A stretch of 64,000 nucleotides of DNA, taken from the NCBI GenBank assembly GCA_002778785.1, contig PEZS01000008.1:103777-167776 (forward strand). The letters run 5' to 3'. How positions within the stretch are numbered: position 1 is the stretch's first letter; each line of letters starts with the position of its first letter. The position numbers and the translations under genes are program-made. The DNA comes from Bdellovibrionales bacterium CG10_big_fil_rev_8_21_14_0_10_45_34 (GTDB taxonomy: Bacteria; Bdellovibrionota; Bdellovibrionia; Bdellovibrionales; 1-14-0-10-45-34). Below the pieces are notes generated by a model. The model searched no databases and was not told where the DNA came from. It saw only the letters and a list, made by a program, of their open reading frames with translations. Positions 9,381 through 17,876 of this stretch are shown piece by piece.

Positions 9381-9697
9381 AGACTTCCTTCCATCCTTGG
9401 TCGTCTTGCGAGCGCCAGCCCGCGTTGAATTTATTGTCCTTAGGCCAGGTGATTTGGTCAAGCTCCAGTCGTCGAAGGCAGGGCCCCAATCTTTTTTTTA
9501 CCTCCACACGAGGCGTTGGCAGCAGGTTAATCTAGTGAATGATTGCCGGGCGCTCAGAGACTTTGATGACGCGATATCAACGAAAGCGACTCAACCCTTG
9601 GTTTTCTTGCCTCAATGCAAAAATGGTAGCAAATGCTATGGATGATGGTTGCCGGTTGTCAGAAAAAACTGGATTTGCCTGAAAGAAGAGAGGATCA
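9381..9697. other. Divergent intergenic region upstream of nadB
   Basis: About 317 bp separate the minus-strand sensor gene from nadB (236 bp if the TTG start is used). It must hold both promoters. I see no convincing -35/-10 pair, no long palindrome and no small gene with a good ribosome-binding site. Confidence 0.4.
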
Positions 9698-11299
9698 ATG
9701 TCTTCAGTTTTGCGTTCTTCAGATTTCTTAGTGGTCGGGGGAGGAATCTCTGGCCTCTTGTTTGCCTTAGAGGCTTCAAAACTTGGAAATGTGAGAATCC
9801 TCGCCAAAAAGGAACTCACAGAAGGAAATACACCTTGGGCACAGGGAGGAATCGCAGCACACCAGATAGACGACCTTGAAGCCCACAAAAGAGACACCCT
9901 TAAAGCCGGCGCCGGACTGTGCCGGGAATTCGCAGTAGAAAAACTCCTGGGTACGGCCCCTGATTCAATCGCCTTGCTGCGAAAGTATGGAGTTAACTTT
10001 GAGCCCCACCTAGGTCTAGAAGGTGGACACTCCGCTCGCCGTATTCACCATGTTCAAGATCAAACCGGTAAGGCAATTCATGCTGCCCTCATTGATTCGA
10101 TTCGAGCCAACAAGAATATTGAGGTTGTCGAGAATTGCATTGCTATTGACTTAATCATAGATCGAAAAGTAGATCCGTGGAGATTTCACTCAAAACCCCA
10201 ATGCTTGGGTGTTTACGCTCTTGATAAAAAAACCAACCGAGTAGCAACCTATGTTGCCGACGAGATCATTTTAGCAACCGGAGGAGCTGGCAAAGTTTAC
10301 CTTTACACTTCGAACTGGGAGGGTGCGACAGGTGATGGGATTGCAATGGCATACCGAGCAGGTTGCCGCGTGTCTAATCTGGAGTTTATGCAGTTTCACC
10401 CGACATGTCTTTTTCATCGCGAGTCTCGAAACTTTCTCATCACCGAGGCTCTTCGTGGGGATGGAGCTATTTTGATTGATCACAAAGGCAATGCTTTCGC
10501 TAAAAAGTATCACGAAAAAGCGGAACTGGCCCCGCGCGATATAGTCGCTCGCGCCATCGATGCTGAAATAAAAAAATCAAGAGCTGAGTGTGTCTACCTT
10601 GATGCCAGACATCTTGGGTCGCAGTTTCTTGAGGAGCACTATCCTCAGATGTTTAGCCGGTGTCTCGAACTGGGTATTGATATTAGAACCGAGCCGATAC
10701 CTGTTGTTCCAGCGGCTCACTATCTTTGTGGTGGAGTACTTTGTGAGCCCGATGGCACAACTGACGTCAGTCATCTTTATGTTTTGGGAGAGAGCGCATG
10801 CACCGGGCTACATGGCGCCAATCGACTAGCTTCTAATTCTTTACTCGAGTGTGCAGCAATGGCACAGCTTTGCGTCGAAACAATCCGGTCTCGGTTTGGA
10901 GGCGCCGCCAAAAACGCCGAAGATTCCTCCGACAAAGCTGCCCTTCGAAAACTGATAAGACCGTGGCAATCGCCCGCGGTCCGAGACGATGACGAACTCA
11001 TTGTCATAACCCATATGTGGAATGAAGTGCGCCACCTCATGTCTAATTACGTGGGCATCGTGCGATCAAATAAAAGGTTGGAGCGCGCCCATCAACGCTT
11101 AGTTAACTTGTTAAATGAAGTGAAGAGCTATTACGACAATTTGGCGATACACCCACACATCATTGAGCTTCGCAATATTACGCTTGTAGCTCACTTAACT
11201 ATTCTATGCGCGCGAAAGAGAAAAGAGTCTCGCGGGATACATTACAATATTGATTGGCCCGAAACCAAGCCGGCCCGGGCGCGAGACTCGATAGTTTGA
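9698..11299 (+). CDS. nadB: L-aspartate oxidase
   Basis: An FAD enzyme oxidising L-aspartate to iminoaspartate, the first step of de novo NAD synthesis. The FAD-binding VVGGGISGL lies at residues 12-20. Other family motifs are EGNTPWAQGGIAA, GGHSARRIHHVQDQTGKAI, LATGGAGKVY, EFMQFHPT, LITEALRGDGAIL, LYVLGESACTGLHGANRLASNSLLE and the helical C-terminal domain. The length (533 aa) is normal. The ATG has AGAGG 4-5 nt upstream. nadA and nadC are not adjacent, so the gene appears to be transcribed alone. NadK, a later NAD(P) enzyme, is at 44.9 kb. Confidence 0.96.
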   Translation: MSSVLRSSDFLVVGGGISGLLFALEASKLGNVRILAKKELTEGNTPWAQGGIAAHQIDDLEAHKRDTLKAGAGLCREFAVEKLLGTAPDSIALLRKYGVNFEPHLGLEGGHSARRIHHVQDQTGKAIHAALIDSIRANKNIEVVENCIAIDLIIDRKVDPWRFHSKPQCLGVYALDKKTNRVATYVADEIILATGGAGKVYLYTSNWEGATGDGIAMAYRAGCRVSNLEFMQFHPTCLFHRESRNFLITEALRGDGAILIDHKGNAFAKKYHEKAELAPRDIVARAIDAEIKKSRAECVYLDARHLGSQFLEEHYPQMFSRCLELGIDIRTEPIPVVPAAHYLCGGVLCEPDGTTDVSHLYVLGESACTGLHGANRLASNSLLECAAMAQLCVETIRSRFGGAAKNAEDSSDKAALRKLIRPWQSPAVRDDDELIVITHMWNEVRHLMSNYVGIVRSNKRLERAHQRLVNLLNEVKSYYDNLAIHPHIIELRNITLVAHLTILCARKRKESRGIHYNIDWPETKPARARDSIV

Positions 11300-11342
11300 A
11301 TAAGATATTCTTAACAACAGATGAGTTTTAATCAAATTAACA

Positions 11343-11381
11343 AAATCAAAAAATAAAAAGGCGGTCGATTACCAACCGCCT
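11343..11381 (-). terminator. Rho-independent terminator of the DUF3015 gene
   Basis: On the minus strand GGCGGT (11380-11375) pairs with ACCGCC (11365-11360) around a 9-nt loop and is followed by a T-rich tract (11359 down to 11343). It sits just past the stop of the 11402-11887 gene. On the plus strand no T-run follows, so it does not obviously serve nadB. Confidence 0.8.
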
Positions 11382-11401
11382 CTCAATCCTATTGAGTATT
11401 C

Positions 11402-11887
11402 TTATGACTGTGGCTGGCAAAGACCAGCGGCTCTAAGCTCCAACTTAATATTTCTGTAGAGCTCCTCTCCGTTTTCAGCTGGAGTAACAACTGCGTCGTA
11501 TCGTGATTTCAAATGGGCGCCTAAATTCTGGCTATCTGAAGGTGAACACGAAAACGCCGCAGCCAGCGACCTTACATACTCGCCTTCACCTTGTGCCAAC
11601 TCTGCTTTTAACACTTCTGAATTATTCGCAACATAGTAAGCTGGCTCCATTTCACTGGCAGCCAAATCAAGTTTTTTGCAACCAAGGGTACCGGTTGTCA
11701 TTCCAAAGGTGGGAGGAACAAATACGTTCGTCGTCGCTCTAGTAGAGGTACCAAGGAATGTGGCACTGTCGGTAACTTCCCAACCAAGCCCACATCCATC
11801 CATCGAGTCTCGCGCCTGAGTAGCCAACGATAGTGCACTGATTGCTACGAATGCTGTCAAAATTCCAAACTTATGCATTGAAAACAT
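11402..11887 (-). CDS. DUF3015 family secreted protein
   Basis: A 161-residue exported protein with an N-terminal signal peptide (HKFGILTAFVAISALSLATQA). The mature part shows the DUF3015 pattern: MDGCGLGWEVTD, TSTRATTNVFVPPTFGMTTGTLGC, then a helical domain with two Cys (AFSCSP and the C-terminal LCQP). The family is common in Bdellovibrio-like and other proteobacteria, and no function is established. Two ATGs three codons apart could each start it; AGAGGG precedes the first at short spacing. It is monocistronic, with its own terminator. Confidence 0.88.
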   Translation of the reverse strand: MFSMHKFGILTAFVAISALSLATQARDSMDGCGLGWEVTDSATFLGTSTRATTNVFVPPTFGMTTGTLGCKKLDLAASEMEPAYYVANNSEVLKAELAQGEGEYVRSLAAAFSCSPSDSQNLGAHLKSRYDAVVTPAENGEELYRNIKLELRAAGLCQPQS

Positions 11888-11963
11888 TTATCCCTCTCTA
11901 TTTAGTTTGTTAATTCATACCTGCTACTGCATGTAAGAGGCTAAGCCAAACCCTAACAATATA

Positions 11964-14093
11964 TCAATCAAAAAAGTGGGCCCACGCGAATAGAACTTCG
12001 TTAAAATAAACATCGACTAGACCAATGCTCCTTAGGGTCTCAAGCGAAAGCCTCAATTCATTGTTGTGGGCCAAATGAAAGGCTAAAATCCCATCAAAAG
12101 TCCAAATCGACATTTGCTCAGTGATGTCATTTGTCAAATGAGGCCTGTCCCAAAAAAACGGAGCATAAAAGTTCTGCCTAAACGTAAGTTTAAACCTTTC
12201 TGAGAATCGAAAAATGAAACCGGCGTCGACACTTGGCCCCAATCGATACCCTCGGCGAACGGAGTTTCCGATATCTAACCTTCCTCCAGCGAGTAGGTAG
12301 CCAACCATACGGTCCACTCCGAACCGAGAAGCAAATCCGAAAGTTGCTTCGTTAGATAGTAAGGTGCAGTTCATGCATTGAAAATCCTTAGGGTTTTCGA
12401 TTCTCGAAAACACCCTCCATGACATAGGTGTTTCGAGACTCCAAAAAGGTGAGAGTGCAACAATATTTAGAAGGCGCGCTTGTTCGAACTGCAAATTCTT
12501 AGCCTCGAGCTCATAGATCAATTTTAATGCAGGAAATTCTATCTGCGAGTAAGGCGAGAAGCCCAAATCACTTGAGGCCAAGTCGTGATAAGCAGTTCGT
12601 ACTTCAACCACACTAAGTGGTCCAGAACTGTATTGATGGTCTCTAAAGCCGCCAGCAAACAACACGCGCCATGGATCATCCCCTATATGAGGAGGCGAAA
12701 ACTCGGAAGTCCAACTTGGGTCACTAAAGATCTCGCTGTCAGCTGTATCGTAATATAAGTTTCTGTTCTTTTTCTTGGTGCTCGGCAAACTTGCTCTTAA
12801 CGAGAGCAAATCTTTTCTAAATGTCGCTTTTTTTGCATCTGTCCCTTGTCCGAGATAATCTAAATAGGAAATGAGAAAGCTTACTGTCTCGGCTAACTCT
12901 GCAGCATCCTTGGCCGAACGCCTCTCTATATGTTCCACAGAGGATTCACGAAGGGCGCGCCAAAAAATATCTCTTTGCCCCTTGCCGAGGGCCTCCCAAT
13001 CCTGCTTTAAACTACGTGAAGCCGAAGGCCTAAAAACTATACCTTTCACGACGCCAGACTGCCTCGTAAGGGACTTCATGCTTTCGCCCGGTATCTCGTA
13101 CAATCTGTCGCTAGTCAGCTGCCATTCAGGTCGGACAGCCTCGATGGCGGCGAGAATCTGATACGAACAGTTTTCATCGAGAAAAAAATAATCAAAAAAG
13201 GAGTTTGTCTCGATCTCCCAGAGATGCTCAATCAACATTCTGATCTCACCCGGACTCAGCGCAATCTGATACTCCCATAGATCACGGTGTTCACCTCGAA
13301 TGTATTCACCAACCTTCAAATAAAATGGTTCGTTCGACCATTGCCCTAAATATCCGCCTGCCAATCCGAAGTACATGAACGCAAACGGATTTTCATCAGG
13401 AGGGACGTTCGCAGCAAAGTTGATACCCTGATCTAATAGCCCATCTCCTCTGTTCGAACCGATGCGTAAAAAAGTGTGACCGAACATCGAAGCAGGATTA
13501 CCTGAGTAGGCGCTCGAAAAAACAACGGTCAAAATTTGTAGCTCGCCAAACTGTCTTAAGAAACCATCAAACTTCTCGCACTCGCTTCGTGGAATTCCCA
13601 GGGAAAATGCATTATTGAGCAACCTTAGCCTTGCGGGCATCGCACACCTCGGGACTTGATTAAAGCGCCCAACGACTTGCCTTGGCGACTCTGCAAGAAA
13701 GGCCTCTAAAGAAGCAACCAGTTCAGCAAGAGGATCTGTACGCCCCATTTCTGAAAAAAAGAATTGATTACCATCGAGACGACTTCTAGTCCCTAGGAGC
13801 CAATGATTATGATAATGCATTATTTTTTGCCACGATCGTGATTTCGAAAAGTCTATTAACTCCTTTAGAGAGATTCCTCTCGACGAAAGCGACAGCGGCA
13901 AAGGGAGTTTGTAGGTCACCGCCTTGTCAACTTGATTCCCTATATTTGGGCCGTGGGTTGGCACTTGGACCTTTAGAGCAGCTTCTGAAAAGATCACTTT
14001 AAAAAGCGTAGTGATACAAAAAAAGACAAAAGCTATTACCAAAAATCTACCGTTTCCAGCAGACGGCGCGATCTTGCCTAAAATGACTCTCAT
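11964..14093 (-). CDS. DUF4105 (Lnb N-terminal-like) membrane-anchored protein
   Basis: A 709-residue protein with an N-terminal membrane helix (residues 17-37). Residues 140-330 match DUF4105: SGNPASMFGHTFLRIG (H206), GLAGGYLGQWSNEPFY, and FFLDENCSYQIL (C309). DUF4105 is the N-terminal domain of Lnb, which transfers an acyl chain within lipoproteins in some Firmicutes. His206 and Cys309 are the obvious candidate catalytic pair (inference). Residues 470-709 are beta-rich and look like an outer-membrane or periplasmic beta domain. Equivalent two-part proteins are frequent in Gram-negatives with unknown function. Activity as a lipoprotein acyltransferase is not shown here. Confidence 0.85.
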   Translation of the reverse strand: MRVILGKIAPSAGNGRFLVIAFVFFCITTLFKVIFSEAALKVQVPTHGPNIGNQVDKAVTYKLPLPLSLSSRGISLKELIDFSKSRSWQKIMHYHNHWLLGTRSRLDGNQFFFSEMGRTDPLAELVASLEAFLAESPRQVVGRFNQVPRCAMPARLRLLNNAFSLGIPRSECEKFDGFLRQFGELQILTVVFSSAYSGNPASMFGHTFLRIGSNRGDGLLDQGINFAANVPPDENPFAFMYFGLAGGYLGQWSNEPFYLKVGEYIRGEHRDLWEYQIALSPGEIRMLIEHLWEIETNSFFDYFFLDENCSYQILAAIEAVRPEWQLTSDRLYEIPGESMKSLTRQSGVVKGIVFRPSASRSLKQDWEALGKGQRDIFWRALRESSVEHIERRSAKDAAELAETVSFLISYLDYLGQGTDAKKATFRKDLLSLRASLPSTKKKNRNLYYDTADSEIFSDPSWTSEFSPPHIGDDPWRVLFAGGFRDHQYSSGPLSVVEVRTAYHDLASSDLGFSPYSQIEFPALKLIYELEAKNLQFEQARLLNIVALSPFWSLETPMSWRVFSRIENPKDFQCMNCTLLSNEATFGFASRFGVDRMVGYLLAGGRLDIGNSVRRGYRLGPSVDAGFIFRFSERFKLTFRQNFYAPFFWDRPHLTNDITEQMSIWTFDGILAFHLAHNNELRLSLETLRSIGLVDVYFNEVLFAWAHFFD

Positions 14094-14271
14094 GATACGA
14101 ATTGCCCTTTTTGAAGCTGAGTTAAAGTAAAAGTCTTTTGAATTGTTTTAGCCTAACTCGTCATCGCATAACTTGCTTTTGACAGAGACCTAGTCAACAA
14201 AGAGAGTGCCTAACCTTTATAATGTACTCAACATTGTCGAATCGATTCATCTATGTCATCTTTCACAAGAT

Positions 14272-15165
14272 ATGCTTTTTAATCGTTTTTTCTTCCTGTT
14301 TATCGCGGCTACTGGCCTCTGCCTTAGCGGCTGCTCTCATTTCTTGTACTATCCAAGCAGAAGGCTTTACATTACCCCCTCTCATTTAAGTTTTATTCCA
14401 GTCGAGATTGTCTATACCTCATCCGACGGAAAGCCTTTTGTTATATGGTATTTCGACTCAAAATCCAAAAGGATCGACCGTCCAATGATCTTATTCTTTC
14501 ATGGTAATGCCGAAAATATGTCCAGCCACTATTCATCAGCCTATTGGCTTCTAGAAAAAGGCTACGATTTTGCCATTTTTGATTATCCTGGTTACGGTCC
14601 TAGCCCGGGCTCCCCAAATCCTGAAAATACCGTTAGAAGTGGGGTATCATTTTTGGAGTGGGCAATTAAAATGTTTCCAAACCGTAAGTTCGTTGTTTGG
14701 GGCCAAAGCCTCGGCGGGGCTATCGCCCTAAGGTCAGTAATTGAATTGAGTTCTTTGAAACCTAAGAGTGAAGTTATTCTTGGAATCGTTGCCGAAAGCA
14801 CATTTAGCTCTTACCGTTCAGTTGGTGCGGATATTCTTTCTAGGTCTTTTTGGACGTGGCTTCTTCAACCCCTCTCTTATGTAGTGCTTAGTGATAAGTT
14901 CGCACCGCGAGGAAGGATTTCTGAAATCTCGCCTATTCCCTTATTGGTAGTTCATGGAAAAAGAGATCCGATGATTGATTTAAATGAAGGTGAAATGATT
15001 TTCGAAGAGGCAAAAGAGCCTAAGTACTTATTGACGGTAGAAGATGGCCACCATACAGACGCATTCGTCGGAAAATCCAGAGAAGAAAATCGCAATCTCT
15101 TCACACAGTTGTTAGAAAATAAATTTTCTTTTAGTAGCATAACTACTTCCGAACAACCTTTTTGA
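14272..15165 (+). CDS. Alpha/beta hydrolase lipoprotein
   Basis: A serine hydrolase predicted to be lipid-anchored. From ATG-14272 the N-terminus is a lipoprotein signal (LFNRFFFLFIAATG then LSGC). A GTG at 14206 would give an overlong 43-residue leader, so I prefer the internal ATG. The fold markers are FFHGNAENMSS (oxyanion region), FDYPGYGPS, the nucleophile elbow VWGQSLGG, an acid in VHGKRDPMID and a His in VEDGHHTDAF. It resembles BEM46/ABHD13-type hydrolases. The substrate is unknown; an envelope ester or peptide is likely from its location. It is convergent with the lipoprotein gene at 15180. Confidence 0.85.
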   Translation: MLFNRFFFLFIAATGLCLSGCSHFLYYPSRRLYITPSHLSFIPVEIVYTSSDGKPFVIWYFDSKSKRIDRPMILFFHGNAENMSSHYSSAYWLLEKGYDFAIFDYPGYGPSPGSPNPENTVRSGVSFLEWAIKMFPNRKFVVWGQSLGGAIALRSVIELSSLKPKSEVILGIVAESTFSSYRSVGADILSRSFWTWLLQPLSYVVLSDKFAPRGRISEISPIPLLVVHGKRDPMIDLNEGEMIFEEAKEPKYLLTVEDGHHTDAFVGKSREENRNLFTQLLENKFSFSSITTSEQPF

Positions 15166-15179
15166 ATACACGATTCCGC

Positions 15180-15785
15180 TCAATTCTGCTTGGGAATTAC
15201 CAGCTGGCGAGAATCCACTGGGCCTGTAATCGTTAGAACCGCGGATGACTGCTCGGCAATATGGGTGGGCACCGCAAATTTCATCCAGAAACCTTTCGCC
15301 CAACGTGTAAAATGAGGGAATCGATTGTTGAGTTCTGGAAATTTTTCTGTAGCTCTGACAAGTTTCGCTTCATACCTTTTTCCATCCTGATCGAGGAATA
15401 TCTTCCAAAGGCTATCGGCGTCGGCTAAGTTTATTAACTCTCTGGAATTAGAAAAGAAGCTAACAAACATTTCGTATTCAAATGCCCTTTGCTGCTGATC
15501 TTCGTCTCGCTCTTGCTGAATTTTACTCGCAGGCCACTCATAGACCATTGCCTTCTTTTGCAAAATTAGGTCTGCAGCACGATTTGAAATGGGAGTTACT
15601 GCCATCTCAAAATTTGTGACAAGGCCACTGTAAGACTTAACCCAGTAGGTGTGATCCTGTAAGTAATCGATGTAATGTTCAGGATCGCGGTTCTGCCGTG
15701 AAATTGTTGAACACGAAACCACCAGTAGCGACACCCCGGCCACCAGCATACGAAACTTTTTAGTGTTTGAAGCTCTTTGAAGCAA
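15180..15785 (-). CDS. Hypothetical lipoprotein downstream of pyrE
   Basis: No family recognised. It carries a short signal peptide (MLVAGVSLLVV) with lipobox VVSC, so it is a likely lipoprotein of about 180 mature residues. The mature part is polar and mixed alpha/beta, with a helical centre and a beta-like C-terminus (WMKFAVPTHIAEQSSAVLTI). It begins 27 nt after the pyrE stop and is probably co-transcribed with pyrE and the lipase-like gene. ATG-15749 is an alternative start nearer the signal peptide. Confidence 0.7.
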   Translation of the reverse strand: MLQRASNTKKFRMLVAGVSLLVVSCSTISRQNRDPEHYIDYLQDHTYWVKSYSGLVTNFEMAVTPISNRAADLILQKKAMVYEWPASKIQQERDEDQQQRAFEYEMFVSFFSNSRELINLADADSLWKIFLDQDGKRYEAKLVRATEKFPELNNRFPHFTRWAKGFWMKFAVPTHIAEQSSAVLTITGPVDSRQLVIPKQN

Positions 15786-15812
15786 TTCTGATTTCCTTTT
15801 CGATAAGCGACT

Positions 15813-16367
15813 CTACCTTGCAAGTATCTCAGACTTCGTAGTCAAAGAATGAAACCTCAGTCCGCGTTCTTCGATTTTCTCTCTTCCACCCTCTTCTCTG
15901 TCAACACAAGCAATAATCCCAAGTACCTGCAGGCCAGCCTCTTCGGCTCGCTCAACAGCTTTCAAAGAAGAACCACCCGTTGTCACAACATCTTCCATAA
16001 TTATCACCTTGTCTCCCACAGAGAAGTTCTTCAGACCTTCAACCCAGCGAGAGGTTCCGTGGCTTTTGGGTTCTTTTCGAATGTAAAATCCATTTAGCGG
16101 CCACCCATTTTGTGAGCTTCGAAGGCTTACCGCCGTGACGATGGGATCTGCCCCCATAGTCATACCACCGACTCCTTTGATCTGCCCTCGATATCTTTCC
16201 AAAAGTTCTAAGAAGGCCTGACTCATCCACTCGATCCACTTAGCATTGAGCAAGACTTGTTTCATATCGATGTAAAAATCGCTTTCAAGGCCCGAGGCCA
16301 GTTTAACCGTGCGCTTTTCGTAGCAAAGTGATCTTACCGCCTCTAACCAAACATCCTTATTGAACAC
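15813..16367 (-). CDS. pyrE: Orotate phosphoribosyltransferase
   Basis: Converts orotate plus PRPP to OMP in pyrimidine synthesis. The N-terminus has LASGLESDFYIDMKQVLL (typical SGxxSxxYxD), then GVGGMTMGADPI and FYIRKEPKSHGTSRWVEG. The PRPP-binding loop is VIIMEDVVTTGGSS. The length (184 aa) fits the short bacterial form. It overlaps the preceding hydrolase gene by 11 nt in another frame. Coupling to a lipase-like gene is unusual but gives no clear functional hint. Confidence 0.95.
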   Translation of the reverse strand: MFNKDVWLEAVRSLCYEKRTVKLASGLESDFYIDMKQVLLNAKWIEWMSQAFLELLERYRGQIKGVGGMTMGADPIVTAVSLRSSQNGWPLNGFYIRKEPKSHGTSRWVEGLKNFSVGDKVIIMEDVVTTGGSSLKAVERAEEAGLQVLGIIACVDREEGGREKIEERGLRFHSLTTKSEILAR

Positions 16368-17244
16368 TTTGGCTCCTTATCACGGACTTTACCCAACTTA
16401 GAAAGTCTTCTTGCACAAGTTCTCTGCCTAAATCGTTAAAAATCTCATGGTAAAAATCTCGATAAATCTTCAGTTCTTTCTCAGGTGATGCCAATTTCTC
16501 AAAAAACTTTTGCCCCATGGCCCCATTCACAATTCTATCGGTACCCGCTAACTGGACTAGGCAGGGCATTTTTATTTCCGTAGCTTCTTGAATTGCCAGA
16601 TTCATTGCTTCGACCATTTCGGTAAAGAGCCTTGAAGAAACTCGGTCATGTCGAAGGGGATCTTTATAATAGCCACTTGTAACCCTTGTATCTCTGCTTA
16701 AATCTTCGTAACGAATTTGGTTAGACATTGCAAATCTAGGGGCCCATTGACTTAAAATCTCTGCCAGCTTCTTTTTTACACCTGCTACAGGTATTGCAAT
16801 ACCCATTAGCGGTGAACTAAAAGCGAAACCCGCTATGTTAGAAACCGAGAATCTCTCTGCCCACCGAGAAAGCACTAGCCCACCCATTGAGTGACCAAAA
16901 AGCACCAGCGGCCCTTCAATTTCTTCTCGAAGCAAAAACCTCAAAACACGGTCGAGACTCTCAACATATTCATCAAAATGAAAGATATGCCCTCGTTGGC
17001 CATAGGATCGACCATGGCCAGGGAGGTCCCATGCGTAAAAGTTGATCCGCTGTGCGATTTCATTCTTCTCAATCATTTCCGATATAGCCCGGTGATAAGC
17101 CTCTGAATGTTCGCCGTGCCCATGAGAAATTACTACCGAGATATTGGCCTTTTGTTGAATCCAAGACTGGACGTAAATCTCGCCATGCTCGGCTCCAGAC
17201 TTTGCCGTCTTATCTAGTATGAATTTTTCTCTTCTCTCAAACAC
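16357..17244 (-). CDS. Alpha/beta hydrolase, monoacylglycerol lipase / lysophospholipase type
   Basis: A 295-residue hydrolase_4-family protein without a signal peptide. The oxyanion motif is ISHGHGEHSEAY, followed by AWDLPGHGRSYGQRGHIFHFDEYVESL, the nucleophile elbow FGHSMGG, Asp in QLAGTDRIV and His in RDFYHEIFND. The pattern is that of PldB/monoglyceride lipases, which split the ester of lysophospholipids or monoacylglycerols. Such activity would suit use of prey or self membrane lipids, but that is inference. It overlaps pyrE by 11 nt, making a three-gene unit with the lipoprotein at 15180. Confidence 0.88.
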   Translation of the reverse strand: MFERREKFILDKTAKSGAEHGEIYVQSWIQQKANISVVISHGHGEHSEAYHRAISEMIEKNEIAQRINFYAWDLPGHGRSYGQRGHIFHFDEYVESLDRVLRFLLREEIEGPLVLFGHSMGGLVLSRWAERFSVSNIAGFAFSSPLMGIAIPVAGVKKKLAEILSQWAPRFAMSNQIRYEDLSRDTRVTSGYYKDPLRHDRVSSRLFTEMVEAMNLAIQEATEIKMPCLVQLAGTDRIVNGAMGQKFFEKLASPEKELKIYRDFYHEIFNDLGRELVQEDFLSWVKSVIRSQSVQ

Positions 17245-17348
17245 TCAGCGACTCCAGGTTGCTCATCTATTCTAGGTAAATGAGCAGCATTCTTCCAAGG
17301 AAAATTTTAAGATGAGATTCTTCTAATATTCGGATAGCCTGTTTGTGA

Positions 17349-17876
17349 ATGAAACCATTCGCCCACTTGGCAAAAACTTTAACCTGCTTATTCGCTCTAG
17401 TGCTATCAGGAGGCGCTACCATCTGCCAAGGCCAATCTAAGGGCCAATCAAAATCACGCGACTCTAGCTATATCAATCTCCATCTTGGTCCAACACTGCC
17501 AAATCAAATAGATGGCGTAACAGAGATTTTACCTTCTTGGGGCGCGCGGTATGGATTTCCTATCTTCTCTGGATACTTACTCGAGTCAGGAGCTATCATT
17601 AGTCGGGGCAAAGGCACCCACGCTTATGATTTTCACACATCGATTCGTTCGGATATGGATATCAACGGGTATTTAATGGCTATTATGTATCTCGGTGCCG
17701 ACTTTCACTATTACGCGCCCCCTCACTCTGACTTTCATAGTGCTTTTGGGGGTCACGTGGGAATCGGAATCACAGCCCCCATCATCGATTCTATTTGGAT
17801 TCGCTCTGATATGAAATTTAATATTAATCCCGGAACATCACTCTATATTGGATTCGGCTTAGAGATGCCAATTTAG
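17349..17876 (+). CDS. Small exported beta-barrel-like protein
   Basis: No family recognised. The 175-residue product has an N-terminal signal peptide (LAKTLTCLFALVLSGGATICQG). The mature part alternates polar and hydrophobic residues and ends in a strand (LYIGFGLEMPI), consistent with a small eight-stranded outer-membrane barrel. The start is ATG-17349. Its last 18 nt overlap the 3' end of the convergent AddA-like gene. It is divergent from the lipase-like gene. Confidence 0.65.
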   Translation: MKPFAHLAKTLTCLFALVLSGGATICQGQSKGQSKSRDSSYINLHLGPTLPNQIDGVTEILPSWGARYGFPIFSGYLLESGAIISRGKGTHAYDFHTSIRSDMDINGYLMAIMYLGADFHYYAPPHSDFHSAFGGHVGIGITAPIIDSIWIRSDMKFNINPGTSLYIGFGLEMPI

